Notes: generated by a model not told the origin, from the sequence alone. DNA of 48,487 bases from Bryobacterales bacterium (GCA_003135055.1 PLDF01000385.1:4677-53163), one strand, 5' to 3'. Counted from the stretch's first letter, positions 31,916 to 41,326 are shown. A program made the numbers and translations.

Positions 31916-33370
31916 TTGAAGGACTCCACCAGATTTGGCCGTTACACCAGCGCTCTTGCGAGTGTGGGTATCGCTCTGGCGATAGGGATGGCCCTCTACC
32001 CGTTGCTGGGCGCGCGCATTCCACTATTAACGGTTACCGTTGCCATCATCGTCTCGGCGCGGTATTTCGGGTCTGGGCCGAGCATAGCGGGGACGATCGC
32101 CGGCGCAATCGCCTGGAGTTTGCTTTTCAAAAGCCGGAGCCTCGGGCCCGGCAACGATTCCGTGGGCCGCCTGGTTCCTTACCTCGTGGCCTCGTTCCTG
32201 GTGATCTGGATGATGGAAGCCCTGCGCCAATCGCGCCGGCACGCCGAAGAGCGGCTTGCCCATCTCCGCGCCGAATCCGCCCGGCGGGAGCGCGAACAGC
32301 GGTTTGCCGCACAGCTCCGCGCGATTGTGGAATCGTCCGACGACGCCATCGTCTCCATAGACCTGAACGGCAATATCGCAAGCTGGAATCGCGCCGCCGA
32401 GGACATATTCGGATACACGTCGGAAGAGGCCATCGGCAAGCCCATTTCGACGCTCACGCCGGCGGAGTGCGCACGCGAAGAAGCCGAGATGATCGCGCTC
32501 ATCCAGTGCGGCAGCCGCGTGAAGACGTTGGAAACGGTCCGCAAGCGAAGAGACGGCTCGCAGATCGAGGTGGCGCTGACCATTTCCCCGATTCACAACG
32601 ACGATGGCAGCTTGGCGGGCGTATCCTATATTGCGCGCGACATCACCGAGCGCAAGCAAATCGAACAGCATCTGGCGCAATCGCAGAAGCTGGAAAGCCT
32701 GGGCGTGCTGGCCGGCGGCCTGGCGCACGATTTCAACAACCTGCTCACCGGCATCATGGGCAACGCCAGCCTGGCGCTGCAAATGCGCACCCCTGAGAAG
32801 GCGCAGGAGCGCATCGCCGAGGTGCTGCGCGCCTGTGAGCGCGTCGCCCTGCTGGTAAGCCAGATGCTGGCGTATGCCGGAAAGGGCGCCTTCGTCCTCG
32901 AGCAGGTGGACCTCTCGCAGCAAGTCCGGGAGATTGTTCCGCTGATCCGCGCTTCGATTGCGCCCGCGGTCGCGCTTGAGACGCGGCTCACGGATGGGCT
33001 CCCCCGGATCGAAGGCGACCGTTCGCAGATGCAGCAGATTGTGATGACCCTCATCATGAATGCCGCCGAAGCCATTGGGGACGGGCCTGGCACGGTGGTC
33101 ATTGTCACCACGGCGACCACATCCGGCGGCGAGCGGCGCGTGGTTTTCGAAGTCAAGGACGACGGCTGCGGCATGGACGATGCCACCAAGGCGTGCATCT
33201 TCGATCCGTTCTTCACTACCAAGTTCACCGGCCGCGGGCTTAGCTTGGCAGCCGCATTGGGCATCATCCGCGCGCTCCACGGCGAGATCTCCGTGGAAAG
33301 CGCAACGGGGCGGGGCAGCGTGTTCCGCGTCGTCTTCCCAGTGTCTGAAGACCCGGCCCACCGCGCTTAA
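31916..33370 (+). CDS. PAS sensor histidine kinase, DUF4118-like membrane part
   Basis: Protein of 484 aa. The N-terminal membrane unit (residues about 10-105, three helices, PLLTVTVAIIVSARYFGSGP) resembles the KdpD/DUF4118 module. A PAS domain follows at about 130-250 (AIVESSDDAIVSIDLNGNIA, DITERKQIEQHL). The dimerisation/phosphoacceptor box is GGLAHDFNNLLTGIMG with His271. The ATPase domain has NAAEAI (N box), DDGCGMD, FDPFFTTKFTGRGLSL and GRGSVFRV. The start is TTG at 31916, as no in-frame ATG lies before the first helix. No response-regulator gene is adjacent, so the partner is elsewhere. Confidence 0.88.
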   Translation: MKDSTRFGRYTSALASVGIALAIGMALYPLLGARIPLLTVTVAIIVSARYFGSGPSIAGTIAGAIAWSLLFKSRSLGPGNDSVGRLVPYLVASFLVIWMMEALRQSRRHAEERLAHLRAESARREREQRFAAQLRAIVESSDDAIVSIDLNGNIASWNRAAEDIFGYTSEEAIGKPISTLTPAECAREEAEMIALIQCGSRVKTLETVRKRRDGSQIEVALTISPIHNDDGSLAGVSYIARDITERKQIEQHLAQSQKLESLGVLAGGLAHDFNNLLTGIMGNASLALQMRTPEKAQERIAEVLRACERVALLVSQMLAYAGKGAFVLEQVDLSQQVREIVPLIRASIAPAVALETRLTDGLPRIEGDRSQMQQIVMTLIMNAAEAIGDGPGTVVIVTTATTSGGERRVVFEVKDDGCGMDDATKACIFDPFFTTKFTGRGLSLAAALGIIRALHGEISVESATGRGSVFRVVFPVSEDPAHRA

Positions 33371-34199
33371 CAGTTTTGCGAATATCGCCGCTCAATGCCG
33401 TTATTCGCCGAGAGCAATAGGCGTTAAAAAAAGGCCGATCTCACGCACCGAATTGCAGCCCCTGACAGCGCGGATACATCCCTGAGTGTTCGGGGACCTC
33501 GTGGCTGATTGCTGGTGGTTAAGGCCGACAGGTATCCTCAGCGGAACTCGTCATCTACCAGAAGGCGACTTCGGGCCAACCATGATGCCCCGTTTTCGTT
33601 CGGGCGCTAATTGGGGCGCGATAGCCGCGGGAGCCGCCCCCTCCGAGTGACGCGTCACTCGACCATGTCGCGCCCAAAGCAACGCTACGTCCACGGGGAA
33701 AGGTGGAACGGACGGCGCAGGCGGCAAGATGTGGACAAAGGTAGAATTGAATCGATGCCGAACGCGAGAAAAGGTGACCGATCAAGGCGGTCTGACAGCC
33801 TCGCCGTGTCTAGGACGGTTCCCGCAGCCGCAAAGTGTGCACTTCGGGAGTTTACTTCTCGCCGGGGAGGACCGGGCCGGGTTCGTTGCGAGTTGCGGAC
33901 TCATTCACGCGACGTCCGACATAGATCAGCAGACCGCAGATTTCGCATGTTTGAGGTCTGGCAGGCGCAGAATGGATTTCGGATTACCACGTTTTCCTTG
34001 GGACTGGCTTTTGCGCATCATGAGCAATAGGCTCCTACCCCACTGATTCATCGTCGCCGCGCAAGTCCGTTCAGTCCGAATGGCGCGTAACCCGGAAACA
34101 ATCTGAGGAGACGCTGCCAATCGGCTTCGGGCTGGTTAGCAAGAGCAGGTCTAGTTGAAATTTATCGACTTCGCAATCGGCGAGCTCTCACGGGAGCGC
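33371..34199. other. Long gap with an integrase remnant
   Basis: Only the short integrase-like remnant at 33926-34021 (minus strand) is recognisable. A further minus-strand piece with EICGLLIYVGRR could be part of a zinc-ribbon protein but is not secure. Otherwise no gene or clear repeat. Confidence 0.45.
33926..34021 (-). pseudogene. N-terminal remnant of a tyrosine integrase
   Basis: The frame reads MMRKSQSQGKRGNPKSILRL, then PDLKHAKSAVC and stop. I recognise GKRGNPKSILRLPDLxxSK as the N-terminus of a tyrosine-recombinase family frequent in acidobacteria. The rest of the normal protein of roughly 350 aa (SAM-like domain, catalytic R-H-R-Y) is missing. Recognition is from memory only. Confidence 0.45.
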
Positions 34200-35072
34200 T
34201 CAAGACCTGCTCTCGCGTTCGATAAGCCGTTGAAGTACCGTTCGCAGCTCGACTTTTCCTTTTCGAGAGCCAGCCTCTCCACTCTCGAATTCGATCCAGC
34301 CTTCGTTGAAACCATCGAGCATTTGAATACGGGGTGCGGGGTTCTTCATGCCCTGCGATTGGAATAGCGACTCCCAAGTCTCGCGCGGCACGGCGTCTGT
34401 ACGAACAGGACGACCAAGCAGGTCAGCGAAGGTGGCTGCGATCTCCTCAGGGGTCACACGGTGCGGCCCTTCCAACTCGACCACACGGCGGCCGCTCCAC
34501 GTGGTCTGGATGAGTTCGGCCGCCACACGCCCGATGTCGGCCGTGGCAACCATCGGCACAGGCTTGTCCAGGGGCTGCAGGAAGCTCGGGAACACGCCGT
34601 TCTTGGCCGCCGGAGCGACGTCCCAGCTCGAGTTCTCCATGAACCATCCTGGCCGCAAAAAACAAATTGGAATCGACAACTCTCCAAGCACCTGCTCGAT
34701 TATGGAGTGCTGCGTGAGCAGGTTCGATCGGGTCGCCTGCGCGCCGATGGTCGACGAGTATACGACTCTACTGGGACGCGCGGCGTCGAGCGCCGATCGC
34801 AATGCGGCGGCTACAGCCCGTGCCTCGCGAAAGTCAGGCGACGGATCGAAGTTCGGTGGAACGAGCACGAAGACACCAGTAGCTCCCTTAAACGCCGCAG
34901 TGAGCGCGGCCGCGTCGTTGATGTCCGCTTCGACGAGATCACAGCCCCGTTTCGCCCAGGTCTCGCCTTTGCGGGTCTCGCGAACCACGCCTCGGACGGG
35001 CTGGCCAGCGGCCAAAAGGTTGCGCGCCACCTCTCCACCCACATTGCCAGTAATTCCAGTAACTGCAAACAT
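34200..35072 (-). CDS. NmrA-like NAD(P)-binding protein
   Basis: Atypical SDR of 290 aa, NmrA/isoflavone-reductase-like. FAVTGITGNVGGEVARNLLA is the NAD(P)-binding GxxGxxG loop. VVYSSTIGA, FLRPGWFMENSSW and the VATADIGRVAAELI segment are typical of this class. The family includes redox-sensing regulators and quinone reductases, so the role cannot be fixed. Complete and single; the ATG at 35072 is preceded closely by AAAAGGAT. Confidence 0.87.
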   Translation of the reverse strand: MFAVTGITGNVGGEVARNLLAAGQPVRGVVRETRKGETWAKRGCDLVEADINDAAALTAAFKGATGVFVLVPPNFDPSPDFREARAVAAALRSALDAARPSRVVYSSTIGAQATRSNLLTQHSIIEQVLGELSIPICFLRPGWFMENSSWDVAPAAKNGVFPSFLQPLDKPVPMVATADIGRVAAELIQTTWSGRRVVELEGPHRVTPEEIAATFADLLGRPVRTDAVPRETWESLFQSQGMKNPAPRIQMLDGFNEGWIEFESGEAGSRKGKVELRTVLQRLIERESRS

Positions 35073-35345
35073 ATCCTTTTAACCGTTTAAGAGCAGTCCT
35101 GTCTGCGAAGTGATAAAGATTATCCCTCTTTGCAACATCCCGGATCAAGCGGCGGTGAAACGAGTGGCTCCGCGTGCGTTCAATGCCGAACGTATTGTCC
35201 GCGACTCGGAAGCAGAGCCGCCGCTTCATACGACTGGCGCGTGATCGCGACCGGAACCGGAAGGTGTTGGTCGGGGCCGGCGCGCCAACTCGCGCGGAAG
35301 CTAAACTCGTCGGTATGCCGTCTCCGAGTTAAGGCCCGCGCGGCC

Positions 35346-36545
35346 CTACTGAGCCTGGAACGAGTCGCCTTCCACCGACGTGCTGTTGAACTGCCGGTCA
35401 ATCGCGCTCGCGGCCCCGCTCGGATTATAAACGATCGTGGCCCCTCCCAAACCCCGGCTCCAAATGTAGAACCCCATCAAACCTGGCTTCTTGGGCGTGG
35501 CGTGGACATCCCACGCCATGTCGAGCGCGCCGACTGTGTAGGTATAGTTCGGATCGGTTCGCGGATCGTATTTGAGATGGCCGGTCTTCTGCCCGTTCGC
35601 CGCCGCCGCTCCGCCCAAAACCTCCGCCATATTGCAGGTGCGCTTCAATTGGAACTGGCAATCGGACTCGATCCCCTGCACCGCGCTGGCGAACAGAAAA
35701 GCGATCTTCTCTTCCGGCTTGAGCGGAATGGGGCCGTTCGCGCCCTCGAGCTGCACTTTCGCGGTGTTCGGGAACAGTGCGCTGCCTTGGCTGCCAGCCG
35801 TCCCGGCGGAAGGCGCCGCTGACCCGCCCGAGCCTGTAGCCGCAGCGTAGATCGCAGCCACTTCCGTGGCGCTAATGGCGCGGTTCCAGAGCGCGACTTC
35901 CTCGACGCTGCCATTCAGATACCGGCCGCGAAATACGGTGCTTTCCCCGATCGAAAAGACGCTGGTCTTGTTCGGCTTGCCGCCGCCATTATCCCTGGCC
36001 GCCGGCTTGCCATCCCAATACAACGCCCGAGCCTGCGTGCGCGTATCGAGCGTGGCCACGATCATGTGCCACCGGTGGACCAGGTCGGCCGCCGTGGGCG
36101 TGTAGTTAATGCTGCCGTTGGAGGACGTGAAAAACCGGAGTATGTTGTCCGTTTCGACCTGCATATCCAGATCGTTTCCACTCTGCGATTCCCCGGCGAC
36201 GTAGAAAATGTGCCGGGCGTCGGAGGGCAGCGAGTCGAGATTGACCCACGCCATGATACTGACCGCTCCGGCAATCCCTCCCGATTGCGTGGAAACAACG
36301 TATGCGTCGCGCCCGTTGAGCTTGACCGCCCGGGAATTGCCGCCGAACAAGCCGGGAGCCGCGGCGGCGACCCCGCCCCGCCCCTGATATGTGGTAGAGC
36401 CAACTTCACTGTTGCCGCTCACCGCCGTGAGACGGTAGAAGGCAAGCGGCTTGGAAGCCGCGACCGCAGCGACGAAATCGGCTTCGGCGGCAACCAGCGA
36501 AACCGGCAGTACCGCGCCGAGGAGTAGAAGTGGGAGCTTGCGCAT
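35346..36545 (-). CDS. Secreted LamG-domain protein
   Basis: Protein of 399 aa with a signal peptide (MRKLPLLLLGAVLPVSLVAA). Residues about 25-250 fit a LamG/concanavalin-like lectin domain: KPLAFYRLTAVSG, AVKLNGRDAYVVSTQSGGIA, GAVSIMAWVNLDS, HRWHMIVATLD, then YLNGSVEEVALWNRAISATE and VAAIYAA at the end. The C-terminal 140 residues have two Cys and no recognised fold. LamG domains bind glycans or protein; an extracellular or periplasmic binding role is likely. Confidence 0.8.
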   Translation of the reverse strand: MRKLPLLLLGAVLPVSLVAAEADFVAAVAASKPLAFYRLTAVSGNSEVGSTTYQGRGGVAAAAPGLFGGNSRAVKLNGRDAYVVSTQSGGIAGAVSIMAWVNLDSLPSDARHIFYVAGESQSGNDLDMQVETDNILRFFTSSNGSINYTPTAADLVHRWHMIVATLDTRTQARALYWDGKPAARDNGGGKPNKTSVFSIGESTVFRGRYLNGSVEEVALWNRAISATEVAAIYAAATGSGGSAAPSAGTAGSQGSALFPNTAKVQLEGANGPIPLKPEEKIAFLFASAVQGIESDCQFQLKRTCNMAEVLGGAAAANGQKTGHLKYDPRTDPNYTYTVGALDMAWDVHATPKKPGLMGFYIWSRGLGGATIVYNPSGAASAIDRQFNSTSVEGDSFQAQ

Positions 36546-36939
36546 CTCCCGATTATAGGATTACACAGAGGCGGGACCAGCGCGATATTGCGTTAATGGT
36601 TGCGTTTGATCCCATCGAGGCCCGCGGCATCCGAATCGCGGTGAATCGTTTCGGCGCGATACCGTACAAGCAGCGTTTCGCTCTGGCTATCTCTGCCGAA
36701 GCTGCAAGGACCTCCGCCATCCCACTGGTCGGGACCCGGTCGCGAACCGCGTTCAGGGAAGGAACCTACCATCACTCAGCACGCGGCACGGGCCTTCGCT
36801 GGATCAATGTACGTGTAGCACGTATTCCGGTCAAAGCCCAACATCGGTAAGCCGGGCGCGATAATCGATCCGACCAAGCAATCGAATTTTCCATTCACGA
36901 CTTGTCTGGTATTGGCCCGCGGGGTTCCACGGCTTCGCC
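36546..36939. other. Gap with no recognised gene
   Basis: Short open frames on both strands lack recognisable motifs or ribosome sites. No clear repeat or hairpin seen. Confidence 0.5.
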
Positions 36940-37650
36940 TTACAGTTTGCGGCGGCGGAGCCGGTGGCCCAGGACCGACGCGATCCCGATTCCCACCATC
37001 AACCGCGACGATGGCTCGGGGGCAGCGCTGGGCTCGAACTCGAATGCCGCCTCGTTAAAGCCGGCGTCAGGGCCGCCGTTGTTACTCGTGATCTCCAGCC
37101 GAACGTAGGACGCCGTGGTCGCTGTGAAGGTGACGACGGTGGCGGGTATCGGCGATCCCGGGGAGTAAGTTGGGGTAAAGCTGCCGAGCGTGGTGGTGGT
37201 CGTGAACGTGGGGTCGTTCGAGGCCAGGAGCGTGAAATCTCCGATGTTGTCGCCATTTGTAGAGATCAATGCCCAGATGGCGAAGGCGTCGATCTCGTAG
37301 GAGCCGCCGAGAGTGAAGTCGACGTTGCCCGTGGTCTCGAGGTCGGCCGAGGTCCACAAATCGGAGGCAGTCCCGGGGGTCGCCGTGGCGGAAGCGGTGT
37401 AGCTGGCGAAGTCGGTCACACCGCTGGTGTGGGTCGGATTCTGGCCCGATTGGTTGATCACATTGTCGATGTTGCCGGAGAACGTCCCCATGTTAGTCGA
37501 GACGGCGGTGGGGTCGAGTATAAGGCCAGCCATGGCCGACGGGGCGAGAGACACCAGGCAGGCGGATACCGAGGCGATCACGAAGGTGCGGAATCTCAAG
37601 AGTAGCTCCAGCGAAGAAGGATGGTGTCGGGGCGGAGCTTTATAACTCAA
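36940..37650 (-). CDS. PEP-CTERM sorted secreted protein
   Basis: Protein of 236 aa. The N-terminal signal peptide core is FVIASVSACLVSLAPSAMAG. The body is Thr/Ser-rich with a discoidin-like beta pattern (NVDFTLGGSYEIDAFAIWAL, ATTASYVRLEITSNNGGPDA, then GFNEAAFEFE). The C-terminus APEPSSRLMVGIGIASVLGH then RLRRRKL is a PEP-CTERM sorting signal (PEP motif, hydrophobic helix, basic tail), which is cut by an exosortase. Such proteins go with exopolysaccharide export; no exosortase is in the window. The first 20 residues before the signal core are unusual, so a later start is possible. Confidence 0.82.
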   Translation of the reverse strand: MSYKAPPRHHPSSLELLLRFRTFVIASVSACLVSLAPSAMAGLILDPTAVSTNMGTFSGNIDNVINQSGQNPTHTSGVTDFASYTASATATPGTASDLWTSADLETTGNVDFTLGGSYEIDAFAIWALISTNGDNIGDFTLLASNDPTFTTTTTLGSFTPTYSPGSPIPATVVTFTATTASYVRLEITSNNGGPDAGFNEAAFEFEPSAAPEPSSRLMVGIGIASVLGHRLRRRKL

Positions 37651-37776
37651 AATTCAAACGGGAGGTTAGGCCTGAGCCATTGGGCCGAACCTTGGCAGAG
37701 GGCCCTATCCTAACGCCTAGGTCGCCGAGAGCCGGCCCCCCAAAGTCGGTTCAGCACTTAACCGGCCCACCGCGCC

Positions 37777-37812
37777 GCCGCTTTTCCCGCATAAGCCGCT
37801 TTTCCCGCATAA
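37777..37812 (+). repeat. Two 18-bp direct repeats before the Nramp gene
   Basis: GCCGCTTTTCCCGCATAA occurs twice in tandem (37777-37794, 37795-37812), ending 9 bp before the GTG start of the Nramp fusion gene. It may hold an operator or be a chance duplication. Confidence 0.9.
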
Positions 37813-37821
37813 TTAAGATCA

Positions 37822-39738
37822 GTGACGCCCACCGAACAATTGCGCCGGCAATCGCGCTCGCTGGCCGACGTACATGCCAGCGTGGCGACGTCGCAGCCTT
37901 CCTTCTGGCGGCGCATGTTCGCTTTCGCCGGCCCGGCCTACCTCGTGAGCGTGGGCTACATGGACCCCGGCAATTGGGCAACCGACCTCGAAGGCGGCGC
38001 GCGTTTCGGCTACCGGTTGCTTTGGGTGCTGGTGATGTCGAACGCCATGGCGATTCTGCTGCAGACGCTGAGCGCGCGCCTGGGCATTGTGGCCGGCCGC
38101 GACTTGGCGCAGGCCTGCCGCGAGCGGTATCCGCGCCAGGTCAACGTGGCGTTGTGGATTCTGTGCGAAATCGCCATCGGCGCGTGCGACCTTGCCGAAG
38201 TGCTGGGCGCGGCCATAGGACTCAATCTGCTGTTTGGCATTCCATTGCTCTGGGGAGTGATGCTGACCGCCCTCGATACGCTGCTGCTGCTGTGGTTCCA
38301 GAGTTTCGGTATCCGCACGCTGGAAGCGTTCGTACTGGCGCTGATTGCGATAATCGGCGGCTGCTTCTGCGTGGAAGTGATCTGGGCCAAGCCGGCTTTT
38401 GCCGAGTTAGCTACGGGCCTGATGCCTCGTCTCGACGGCCAGAGCCTCTATTTGGCCATCACCATTCTGGGCGCTACGGTGATGCCGCACAATATGTACC
38501 TGCATTCGGCCCTGGTGCAGACGCGGCACATCGCCCATGACGAGGGCGCCAAGCGCGCGGCGTGCCGCTACAACCTGATCGATTCCGTGGTGGCGCTCAA
38601 CGGCGCCATGTTCGTGAACATCGGCATCCTGGTGATGTCGGCCGCGGTCTTCTTCAAGCACGGCATCGTGGTGACGGAAATTCAGCAGGCGTACCGGCTG
38701 CTCACGCCGCTGCTTGGCGTCGGAATGGCCAGCGTGATTTTCGCGATCGCGCTGATCTGCTCGGGCCAATCCTCTACGCTTACCGGAACCCTGGCCGGCC
38801 AGGTGGTGATGGAAGGGTTCCTCAACCTCCGCGTGCGGCCGTGGCTTCGGCGCATTATTACGCGCTCTCTGGCGATCATACCCGCCGCGCTGACTATCTA
38901 TTTCGCCGGATCGCAATCCACGCTATGGCTGCTGCTGCTCAGCCAGTGCGTGCTCAGCATGCAACTGCCGTTCGCCATCATTCCGCTGATCCACTTCACC
39001 AGCGACCGCAACCGCATGGGCGCATTCGCAAACCGTGCGTGGGTCAATGCGCTCGCCTGGGCTTGCGCAGCAGTCACCGTAGGGCTCAATTTCGTACTTG
39101 CCGTACAGACCATTTCCGGCTGGATGGATAGCGCCGGCCGGTGGCGCCCGGTGATCTGGCTGGTGGTGATTCCGGTTGGAACCGGGCTGTTGCTGCTGCT
39201 GCTATGGGTAACGGTTGAGCCGTACATTACGCGCCGCGTCCAGCGCTATGGAGTTGCGCCGATCACGCTGCCCGAAGCCGCCGCCACTGAGGCCACCGCC
39301 GCCGCCGCGCCCATCTACCAGCGGATACTGGTACCGCTGGACCATACCGATCTCGACCGCCTTGCCGTCAACCATGCGGCCGCTATGGCCCGTTCGCACG
39401 GCGCCAAGATCTTCCTGCTGCACGTGGAGGAGGGCGTAACCAGCCAGGTGTATGGACCGGACGCTTCCACCGCCGAAGTGGAATTGGGCGAGGCCTACCT
39501 GGAGAAGATCGCCCGCTCGTTCCGCGAACAGGGTATTCCGGTGGAAACCGCCATCTGCCATTCGTCGTCGCCCAAGCGGGAAATTGTGCGCTACGCCCAC
39601 GAAATCCACCCCGATCTGGTGATCATGGGCGCGCATGGCCACGGAGGGCTGAAGGACCTGATTTTCGGCAATACGATTAACCCGGTGCGGCATAATCTGG
39701 ATATCCCCATGCTGATCGTGCGGCCGGGGAAGACCTGA
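37822..39738 (+). CDS. Nramp metal transporter fused to a universal stress domain
   Basis: Protein of 638 aa. Residues about 30-470 form an Nramp/MntH-type proton-coupled divalent metal (Mn2+/Fe2+) importer. YMDPGNWATDLEGGARFGY holds the TM1 metal-binding DPGN, and GATVMPHNMYLHSALVQ holds the TM6 MPHN motif. About eleven hydrophobic segments are present. From about residue 495 a UspA domain begins (YQRILVPLDHTDLDRLAVNH) and ends with the ATP-binding pattern GAHGHGGLKDLIFGNT. The UspA part may sense nucleotide or modulate the channel (inference). The start is GTG at 37822; two 18-bp direct repeats precede it. Confidence 0.92.
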   Translation: MTPTEQLRRQSRSLADVHASVATSQPSFWRRMFAFAGPAYLVSVGYMDPGNWATDLEGGARFGYRLLWVLVMSNAMAILLQTLSARLGIVAGRDLAQACRERYPRQVNVALWILCEIAIGACDLAEVLGAAIGLNLLFGIPLLWGVMLTALDTLLLLWFQSFGIRTLEAFVLALIAIIGGCFCVEVIWAKPAFAELATGLMPRLDGQSLYLAITILGATVMPHNMYLHSALVQTRHIAHDEGAKRAACRYNLIDSVVALNGAMFVNIGILVMSAAVFFKHGIVVTEIQQAYRLLTPLLGVGMASVIFAIALICSGQSSTLTGTLAGQVVMEGFLNLRVRPWLRRIITRSLAIIPAALTIYFAGSQSTLWLLLLSQCVLSMQLPFAIIPLIHFTSDRNRMGAFANRAWVNALAWACAAVTVGLNFVLAVQTISGWMDSAGRWRPVIWLVVIPVGTGLLLLLLWVTVEPYITRRVQRYGVAPITLPEAAATEATAAAAPIYQRILVPLDHTDLDRLAVNHAAAMARSHGAKIFLLHVEEGVTSQVYGPDASTAEVELGEAYLEKIARSFREQGIPVETAICHSSSPKREIVRYAHEIHPDLVIMGAHGHGGLKDLIFGNTINPVRHNLDIPMLIVRPGKT

Positions 39739-39806
39739 AGAGTTCGATGCAAGGGTTTCGGGGGCCGGTGCCGGCCGGGCCGCTGTAGTCCATAAGTAAC
39801 GCCTGC

Positions 39807-40178
39807 ATGACTGACATCTACTCCAGCGCCAAGCGTGCAGAGATCATGTCCCGCATCCGGGGTCGAGACACTCAACTAGAGAGAGCTATTCGTCTGACTG
39901 TCAGCGATTTGCCAGGCCGCCCCGACCTTGTGTTCCGCCGGCTCGGCACAGTGGTTTTCGCGCACGGATGCCACGGACACGACCGTCCGAAGGGGCGATC
40001 GAGGGCGAAGACGAATGCCGGTTTCTGGGCCAGGAAGCTCGCGGAAAACCGGAAGCGCGACGCAAAGAACATGGCCTTGCTCAAGAGCCAGGGATGGCGC
40101 ACAGTAATCGTCTGGGAATGTGAAACGAAGGATATTGAAAGATTGAGGTCCTCATTGGCAAGAAAGTTCGGCGCATGA
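39807..40178 (+). CDS. vsr: Very-short-patch-repair endonuclease, internally deleted
   Basis: Vsr-like protein of 123 aa, which nicks beside T:G mismatches that arise when 5-methylcytosine deaminates. The N-terminus SSAKRAEIMSRIRGRDTQLE, the core DLPGRPDLVFRRLGTVVFAH and GWRTVIVWECE fit the family. Compared with normal Vsr (about 140-150 aa), the helix between ERAIR and the PGRPD strand is nearly missing, and HGCFWHGHDC is shortened to HGCHGHDR, which removes the FW pair and a Cys. The fold and zinc site may be lost, so activity is doubtful. The stop overlaps the methyltransferase start by 4 bp. Confidence 0.8.
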   Translation: MTDIYSSAKRAEIMSRIRGRDTQLERAIRLTVSDLPGRPDLVFRRLGTVVFAHGCHGHDRPKGRSRAKTNAGFWARKLAENRKRDAKNMALLKSQGWRTVIVWECETKDIERLRSSLARKFGA

Positions 40179-41326
40179 AGCCGCGATATGCTTGCGCCGA
40201 TTCGTTCTGTGGCGCCGGAGGGCTGGCCCTTGGTCTCGAACGGGCCGGGTTCGAAATCCTAGCCTCTTTCGACGCGAGCAGGTGCGCCGTTGAGACCTTC
40301 AGGCATAACCTTTCGAGCCGCTGCCTTCACGAGAGAGCGGAGAACCTGACCGCCCAGCGGCTGTTCCGTGAGGGCAGCTTCGAAGGACGCCTCGATCTAT
40401 TCGCGGGCGGGCCTCCCTGTCAAGGCTTCTCGAAACAGAAGCGCGGCGCCCATCTTGGGGACGAACGGAACGAGCTTGTGTTTGAGTTCGCCAGGTTGGT
40501 ACGCGAGGCCGATTCCAGATTTTTCCTGCTTGAAAACGTGGACCAGTTCGGTCGGAAGCGCGGCAAAGAGTTCGTAGGCCGCATCCACGACGAACTGAGT
40601 GGGTACGACCTTTATCCCCACTTCTACAACTGCGCGGATTATGGTTTGGCGCAGACCAGGGTTCGGTTCGTGATCGTCGGGAAGGCGAAAAGCGTAAAGG
40701 CGGGCTTTCGTATTCCAGGTCCGGCAGTCAAGCGGTGGCTGACGGTTGGCGAAGCATTACGTGGAATGCCCGAGCCGCCGAAAGATTATTCGGAGCATGT
40801 CGATTTCCCGAACCATTACGCAGCGAAGGTGACGTCGATTAACGTGGAGCGGTTCTCTTACGTTCCGCAGGGTGGGGGCTGGTGCGATATTCCCGAGACG
40901 CTAAGACTGCGCTGCCATCAAAAGGTGGACCGCAGATCCGGCGGCTGGCCGGATGTGTATGGCCGGCTGAAACTGGACGGTCAGGCGCCGACAATTACCG
41001 CGGGTTTCGACAGCTTCACCCGCGGAAGGTATGGCCATCCGCTCAGCGACCGACCATTGACGCCTAGAGAAGCTGCCCGCTTACAAGGGTTCCCGGACGG
41101 CTTCCGGTTTTCTGGAACAAGGTGGGACGTTCGCTCGCAAATTGGCAACGCCGTGCCGCCGCCATTGGCGGAGGCAATAGGGAAAGCCATTGTCAGATCC
41201 CTCATGATCGAGGACGGCTTCCTGGAGCCTAAAGAGGACGATCTCCACCCAGGTATGGCAACCGGCCTAAAAGAAGCCATCGACTTCGTCGCCGGAGACG
41301 GCACGGCGGCGCTGTCTCCTTCCTGA
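40175..41326 (+). CDS. dcm: DNA (cytosine-5)-methyltransferase
   Basis: C5-cytosine methyltransferase of 383 aa with all main motifs in order: DSFCGAGGLALGLERAGF (I, SAM), GGPPCQGFSKQKRG (IV, catalytic Cys), LLENV (VI), QTRVRFVIVG (VIII), a target-recognition stretch around residues 200-290, PLTPREAARLQGFPDGF (IX) and QIGNAVPPPLAEAIG (X). It forms an operon with vsr, as in E. coli. No restriction enzyme gene is seen on either side, so this is a solitary methyltransferase or a remnant of a restriction-modification unit. The recognition site is unknown. Confidence 0.93.
   Translation: MKPRYACADSFCGAGGLALGLERAGFEILASFDASRCAVETFRHNLSSRCLHERAENLTAQRLFREGSFEGRLDLFAGGPPCQGFSKQKRGAHLGDERNELVFEFARLVREADSRFFLLENVDQFGRKRGKEFVGRIHDELSGYDLYPHFYNCADYGLAQTRVRFVIVGKAKSVKAGFRIPGPAVKRWLTVGEALRGMPEPPKDYSEHVDFPNHYAAKVTSINVERFSYVPQGGGWCDIPETLRLRCHQKVDRRSGGWPDVYGRLKLDGQAPTITAGFDSFTRGRYGHPLSDRPLTPREAARLQGFPDGFRFSGTRWDVRSQIGNAVPPPLAEAIGKAIVRSLMIEDGFLEPKEDDLHPGMATGLKEAIDFVAGDGTAALSPS

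Noticed and set aside
33611..34030. 139-codon plus-strand frame in the 33-34 kb gap
   Set aside because: Arg-rich, no motif, and it overlaps the better-supported integrase remnant on the other strand.
40240..40275. tRNA T-loop-like GGTTCGAAATCC
   Set aside because: It lies within the methyltransferase coding region, and no acceptor stem or cloverleaf can be drawn around it.
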